Position numbers and translations under genes: made by a program. From Pseudarcicella hirudinis (GTDB lineage: Bacteria; Bacteroidota; Bacteroidia; Cytophagales; Spirosomataceae): 64,000 bases of DNA. The notes under the pieces are model-generated. The model searched no databases, had not been told where the DNA came from, and worked only from the letters and a program-made list of their open reading frames with translations. Location of the stretch: the NCBI RefSeq assembly GCF_900115665.1, contig NZ_FOXH01000013.1, positions 1 to 64,000 of the forward strand. Reading direction: 5' to 3'. Positions 60,055 through 64,000 of this stretch are shown here, piece after piece (the stretch's first letter is position 1; each line of letters starts with the position of its first letter).

Positions 60055-62121
60055 ATGCATTTTTTATATCCGACTTTTCTATGGGCAGGTTTGGCAGTTG
60101 CTATTCCTCTGATCATCCACCTGTTTAACTTTCGCAGAACCAGGAAGGTCTTTTTTACAAATGTCGCTTTTTTAAAGGCGGTCAAAACCACTACTTCATC
60201 TTTCCGGCGTTTGAAGCAGCTTCTTATCATGGCTGCCAGAATGGCCTTTATTTTATCATTGGTTTTGGCATTCTCCCAACCATTTCTTCCTTCTAAAAAC
60301 GGACGTAATGTGAATGCCGGAGGACTTTCAAGTATCTATCTGGACAATTCGCTATCGATGCAAAATGAATTGGATAAGAAGAGTTACCTTGATAAAGCTG
60401 TTGCTAAAACTGAAGAATTGCTGACTGCTTTTCCACAGGGCGCACGTTTGCAGTTACTTACCAATGATTTTTCTGCAGACGAACATCGTGTTGGAAATGT
60501 TCAGCAGATAAAGGAGCGGACCACCAGCATCGGCTATACACATACTCCCAGAACATTTGAAAATGTGCTAAAGCGTCAGATGAGTCTGGCTGGCAAACAC
60601 AATTCACAGGGAGGAAATCAGTATTTCTGGTTTTCTGACTTTCAGAGAAGTACCGCCGGAGATTTGAATAAAATTAAAATAGATTCTTCAAGCAGATTAT
60701 ACCTTGTTCCGGTTCAGGCAAAATCCACCCAAAATGTCTTTGTAGATTCTGTATGGCTCAACACGCCGTTTGTCAGAGAAATGCAGAGTAATGTGCTCAC
60801 GGTGAAATTGTTCAATACCGGAGAACAGCCTGTTGAGAATTTGCAGGTAAAATTATTCATTGACGAAATACAGGTTTCTTCTGAAATTACTTCAATTCCG
60901 GCAAAATCTTCCGGACAGGCCCGCTTTTCATTTAATGTAAAAGACAAAGGATTTAAGAAAGGGAGAATTTCATTTGACGACACCCCGATTACCTTCGATA
61001 ATGATTATTACTTTGTGCTGAATGCTGCTCCATCTATCGAAATATTACATTTATTCGGACAATCTTCAGGTTCAAAGTACATACAGACTGTTTTTGCCAA
61101 CGACAGTATTTTTTCATTCAAAAGCTTTTCAGCCCTGAATGTGGATGTCGGACTCTTAAAATCTGCGAATCTGATTGTACTTGAAGGAGTTCAGAGTATT
61201 GAGGGTTCTATGAAATCTGCTTTACAGGAGTTTGTGGGTTCAGGAGGCAGTTTGCTTGTAATTCCATCGCAAAATCCGGATTTGTCAAGTTACAATGCCT
61301 TTGCGGCAGGTTTAAATATCAGAAATATTCAGTCGAGGAATATTACTGAGTCTGATTTCAGTCCTTTGGCTGAACCAGTCAAGAGTTCATCTTTTTTTAT
61401 GGATATTTTCGATAATTCTACCAAAAAAGAAATGATTCAGATGCCGGAACAGGGCGGTGTTCTTACCTGGCAGACGATTGGTGAAAAGTTGTTGAGTTTT
61501 AGGAACAATCAGCCTTTTCTAACTCAGACAAAGATTAATACGGCTAAAGTTTATTGGCTTGCTTCTCCTCTGGATCCTCAATTCGGAGATTTTGCACGAA
61601 ATGCGTTGTTTGTTCCGATAATGTATAAAATAGCTGCTCTTAGTGTTCGCCAGGAGCCAACAGCTTATTCGTTTAAAGAAAACAGTTTTTCGGTTGAAGT
61701 GAAAGATGCACTTAAAAATGCTGTTTATAAACTCAGAAGAGGAAAGTTAGAGCTTATTCCTGTACAAAATCTGGTAGGAAAACAACTCACAATAGAGCTT
61801 CCTAAAGCGAATCAGTTAAATGATAATCAGGAAGTAGAGTCCGGTTATTATGAATTATTATTAAATGGAAAAGTTGAAAAACTTTTGGCATTTAACCATG
61901 ATAGTAAAGAATCAATGATGGATTTTTATGGAGAAAATGAATTGAAAAAAATCTTCTCCAATCAGAAAAACGTCCAGGTATTTGATAAAATTGACGATGA
62001 TAATTTTATTAGAAATTTCAAAGAACAGAACTTTGGCGTTGCATTATGGAAGTATTTCCTGATTGCGGCCTTAGTATTTCTGGCTATTGAAATTGCGATT
62101 GTAAGGTTTATGAAGGGATAA
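60055..62121 (+). CDS. BatA N-terminal-domain membrane protein with VWA-like region
   Basis: 688 residues. The N-terminus MHFLYPTFLWAGLAVAIPLIIHLFNFRR is the BatA (aerotolerance regulator N-terminal) membrane hairpin, followed by a second helix (IMAARMAFILSLVLAFSQPFL). A VWA-like segment has a MIDAS-type DNSLSM (about 99-104). A long periplasmic beta-rich part follows, and a final membrane helix (LIAALVFLAIEIAIVRFM) ends the protein. Relatives sit beside Bat/MoxR genes, but none are seen here. Role in envelope integrity is inferred. Confidence 0.88.
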   Translation: MHFLYPTFLWAGLAVAIPLIIHLFNFRRTRKVFFTNVAFLKAVKTTTSSFRRLKQLLIMAARMAFILSLVLAFSQPFLPSKNGRNVNAGGLSSIYLDNSLSMQNELDKKSYLDKAVAKTEELLTAFPQGARLQLLTNDFSADEHRVGNVQQIKERTTSIGYTHTPRTFENVLKRQMSLAGKHNSQGGNQYFWFSDFQRSTAGDLNKIKIDSSSRLYLVPVQAKSTQNVFVDSVWLNTPFVREMQSNVLTVKLFNTGEQPVENLQVKLFIDEIQVSSEITSIPAKSSGQARFSFNVKDKGFKKGRISFDDTPITFDNDYYFVLNAAPSIEILHLFGQSSGSKYIQTVFANDSIFSFKSFSALNVDVGLLKSANLIVLEGVQSIEGSMKSALQEFVGSGGSLLVIPSQNPDLSSYNAFAAGLNIRNIQSRNITESDFSPLAEPVKSSSFFMDIFDNSTKKEMIQMPEQGGVLTWQTIGEKLLSFRNNQPFLTQTKINTAKVYWLASPLDPQFGDFARNALFVPIMYKIAALSVRQEPTAYSFKENSFSVEVKDALKNAVYKLRRGKLELIPVQNLVGKQLTIELPKANQLNDNQEVESGYYELLLNGKVEKLLAFNHDSKESMMDFYGENELKKIFSNQKNVQVFDKIDDDNFIRNFKEQNFGVALWKYFLIAALVFLAIEIAIVRFMKG

Positions 62122-62207
62122 ATGACCTTAAAATTCAGAAAATCAAATAAAGTTGAATAATTGTCTGATTTTGGAAAAGGGATATCCCATTTGAAGGATA
62201 TTAATGC

Positions 62208-62245
62208 AAACGGGAATGAAGCATTTTAAGCATTCATTCCCGTTT
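62208..62245. terminator. Bidirectional intrinsic terminator
   Basis: 13-bp stem AAACGGGAATGAA / TTCATTCCCGTTT with a 12-nt loop, between the convergent BatA-like and YggS genes. Confidence 0.75.
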
Positions 62246-62265
62246 CTATTTGATATTTTAGACAA

Positions 62266-62943
62266 CTACTGGTAATTTCTGCTGCCAAAAATGGCAGAAC
62301 CGACTCTTACCAGGGTAGCACCTTCTTCAATCGCAATCAGATAATCTCCAGACATTCCCATAGAGATTTCTTTCAGATCAATATTGTCAATTGACGAAGT
62401 CTGTAGTTTCAGCTTGTCGGAAAAGATTTTCAAACCTTTAAATTCCTTTCTTATTTGCGTCTCGTCTTCTGTGTTTGAAGCCATTCCCATTACTCCGGTT
62501 ATCCGGATATTTTTTAATTCGGCAAACTCCGCTGATAGAGCTAATTCAAGTGCCTCATCTTCGGAAAGTCCAAATTTCGTTTCTTCCTGAGCAATGAAGA
62601 TCTGAAGCAGGCAATCAATGATCCGGTTGTGTTTCAGGGCCTGTTTATTAATTTCCTCCAAAAGCCTGAGAGAGTCCACGGAATGGATCATGCTTACAAA
62701 TGAAGCCATATATTTCACTTTATTACTTTGTAAATGGCCAATTAAATGCCATTCTATATCTTTTGGCAGGATTTCCCATTTAGCTACCATCTCCTGTACT
62801 TTGTTTTCACCGAAAATCCTGGCACCTGCCTCATATGCTTCCTGAAGGTCTCCGATAGGTTTGGTTTTCGTAACGGCAATTAAACGGGCATCTGAACCTG
62901 ATAATTGCGTATTTATATGCGCTAAATTTTGTGCTATACTCAT
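62266..62943 (-). CDS. YggS-family pyridoxal-phosphate homeostasis protein (PLPBP)
   Basis: 225 residues, single alpha/beta barrel without a C-terminal domain. The PLP Lys is in LIAVTKTKPIGDLQEAYEAGARIFGENKVQEM. The stretches EWHLIGHLQSNKVKYM and the phosphate-binding SMGMSGDYLIAIEEGATLVRVGSAIFG are complete. It keeps free PLP and amino-acid pools balanced. Stand-alone gene, divergent from the following coiled-coil gene. Confidence 0.94.
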   Translation of the reverse strand: MSIAQNLAHINTQLSGSDARLIAVTKTKPIGDLQEAYEAGARIFGENKVQEMVAKWEILPKDIEWHLIGHLQSNKVKYMASFVSMIHSVDSLRLLEEINKQALKHNRIIDCLLQIFIAQEETKFGLSEDEALELALSAEFAELKNIRITGVMGMASNTEDETQIRKEFKGLKIFSDKLKLQTSSIDNIDLKEISMGMSGDYLIAIEEGATLVRVGSAIFGSRNYQ

Positions 62944-63256
62944 TTTGCGTTAAATTTATTTGTTGATAAGCCCGAGGGAAAGAATGATGTTTTTTCTATC
63001 AGAATCTTATTTAGTACCTGACAAATTTACTGGAAGGCACTTTTTGTTTTTGTTTTTTTCGATGAAAACTTTCAGTTTTGTTTTTTGAAAAGAAGTAAAA
63101 TTTATGCTTACCTTTCAAATCAGGTGAAAAACTGACAAGTTTTTGAATTTCTCTTCGTTCTAAAATTGATATTCATTAAGTACAATTTTGTGTATCTTTA
63201 GAATGTGAGAATACCGGAGAAAATTATTACCACACCCCCAACCCGGTTTAATAATT
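62944..63256. other. Divergent intergenic region
   Basis: 313 bp between the YggS gene and the coiled-coil gene. AT-rich; no ORF, hairpin or full promoter match recognised. Confidence 0.4.
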
Positions 63257-64000
63257 ATGGAGGAATACAATCCTAACAGAAAAAGTGAACGGAAACTGAA
63301 AATTGCTATTGCTGTACTTTCAGCTCTGACATTTGTTTTGGGCTTCATGTATTTTCGTGAATATCAGAGAAACCAGAAAATCGAGAGCCTTTCGTCCACT
63401 CAAAAGGATGATTTAAATCGTGCTACCGCAAAACTGGATTCGATTTCCAAGCAGCTTGATGCCAAAATCATTGAGATAAACAGATTGGGAGGAAATGTAG
63501 CAGAACTTGTAAAAGCGAAAGAGCAATTGGAAGCAGATAAAGCTTCTTTAGCCAGTTCCGAGAATTTTACGATGAAAAAATATGATCGTAAAATCAGGAA
63601 ATATGTGGCCTTGCTCGGGCAGAAAGACAAAGAATTGATTCGGCTTAGAAAAGAAAATGGTATTCTGGCAGCTAAAAATGACTCTCTGAGTAAGGAAGCT
63701 AAAAATCTGCTGGAAGGAATCGGATTTGCCCAGAAAGCCCTCAGCGATTCCGCCAACAGAAATAAGGAGTTAGTGGAAAGGTCGAGAGAAATAGAGTCAA
63801 GGAATAGAGAACTGGCAGAAAAAGTGTCACAGGCTGCCGCCCTGAAGGCTGAAAACATCAATGTTTATGCAATTTCTTCTAAAGGCAAAGAAAGTGAAGG
63901 AGGCAGTTACAGGTCTAAAAAAGTAGATAAAATCCGTGTGACTTTCTATTTGCAGGAAAATTCTCTTACCACCAAGGAGGCAAAAGTGATTTTCATGAAA
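63257..64000 (+). CDS. Membrane-anchored coiled-coil protein, 3' end outside window
   Basis: 248 codons are visible from the ATG at 63257 (MEEYNPNRKSERKLKIAIAVL) and the frame is open to the window end. One membrane helix (about 15-35, IAIAVLSALTFVLGFMYF) is followed by a long coiled coil (about 40-210) rich in Lys, Glu and Leu. Then a beta-like part begins (KVDKIRVTFYLQEN), which in related Cytophagales proteins precedes a C-terminal domain of unknown role. No enzymatic motif visible. A long open frame exists antisense to it and is judged a shadow. Confidence 0.75.
   Translation, partial: MEEYNPNRKSERKLKIAIAVLSALTFVLGFMYFREYQRNQKIESLSSTQKDDLNRATAKLDSISKQLDAKIIEINRLGGNVAELVKAKEQLEADKASLASSENFTMKKYDRKIRKYVALLGQKDKELIRLRKENGILAAKNDSLSKEAKNLLEGIGFAQKALSDSANRNKELVERSREIESRNRELAEKVSQAAALKAENINVYAISSKGKESEGGSYRSKKVDKIRVTFYLQENSLTTKEAKVIFMK

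Noticed and set aside
63400-63861. 153-residue minus-strand open frame (Ser/Phe/Leu-rich)
   Set aside because: Antisense shadow of the plus-strand coiled-coil gene, whose frame is open and has a membrane helix and heptad pattern.

Overview
This window is a chromosomal segment of a Bacteroidota bacterium, most likely order Cytophagales (the Leadbetterella/Emticicia/Spirosoma side). The assignment rests on several signs. Two proteins carry the type-B (gliding-motility-associated, CHU_C-like) C-terminal sorting domain of the type IX secretion system. Promoters match the Bacteroidota pattern TTTG-N19-TAnnTTTG, and starts lack Shine-Dalgarno sequences. A DUF4834 protein, bacillithiol synthesis (BshA) and a CarB that stops before the MGS domain fit the same group. 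Base composition looks like about 40% GC. No rRNA, tRNA, CRISPR array or transposase was recognised.

Layout. 1-6.7 kb: the end of a giant Ig-repeat surface protein, a LytTR regulator with a glutamate at its phospho-acceptor position, and a T9SS-exported Ig-like protein. 6.8-12.9 kb: glycine decarboxylase GcvP and a tandem pair of secreted M28 peptidases, the second without the PA insert. 13.0-15.7 kb: a small accessory pocket with a HEPN protein and an overlapping partner gene, a decayed XRE regulator divergent from a SymE-like toxin gene, and an Rrf2 regulator/NAD(P)-binding oxidoreductase pair with two near-identical inverted-repeat operators. 16-21 kb: CarB, a dioxygenase, a SPOR protein and a DUF4834 protein. 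21.2-27.5 kb: a heavy-metal RND efflux operon in the order A-C-B, with a promoter and terminator. 27.6-35.9 kb: a CorC/HlyC-like transporter, VOC and SRPBCC proteins, PurN, a lipoprotein, a UbiA prenyltransferase, BshA, NDH-2 and a di-iron hydroxylase. 36-44.7 kb: an RbsD/FucU-like lipoprotein, a MuiA/DUF4139 protein with a carboxypeptidase-regulatory-like insert, FolK, YqgE, a DODA-type dioxygenase with a beta-hydroxyacid-dehydrogenase partner, DinB and RecG. 44.8-47.3 kb: a second T9SS protein, then nuoB and nuoC as an isolated pair separated by a 44-bp tandem repeat. 47.3-53.5 kb: an envelope-glycan locus with GT9, an MsbA-like ABC exporter, two GT4 and one GT2 glycosyltransferases. 53.7-64 kb: SbcC, a membrane-anchored unknown, Fmt, GreA preceded by a compact promoter-leader-terminator unit, a BatA-like protein, a YggS-type PLP protein, and the start of a membrane-anchored coiled-coil protein that leaves the window.

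The most interesting non-coding signals are the ~115-nt promoter/terminator unit upstream of greA, the 44-bp tandem repeat inside nuoBC, a two-copy dispersed repeat with a conserved hairpin (19.0 and 36.7 kb), a palindromic REP/MITE-like unit at 59.1 kb, and palindromic operators at the rrf2, DODA and dinB loci. Among proteins, the HEPN/partner pair, the non-canonical receiver and the MuiA fusion deserve most attention.
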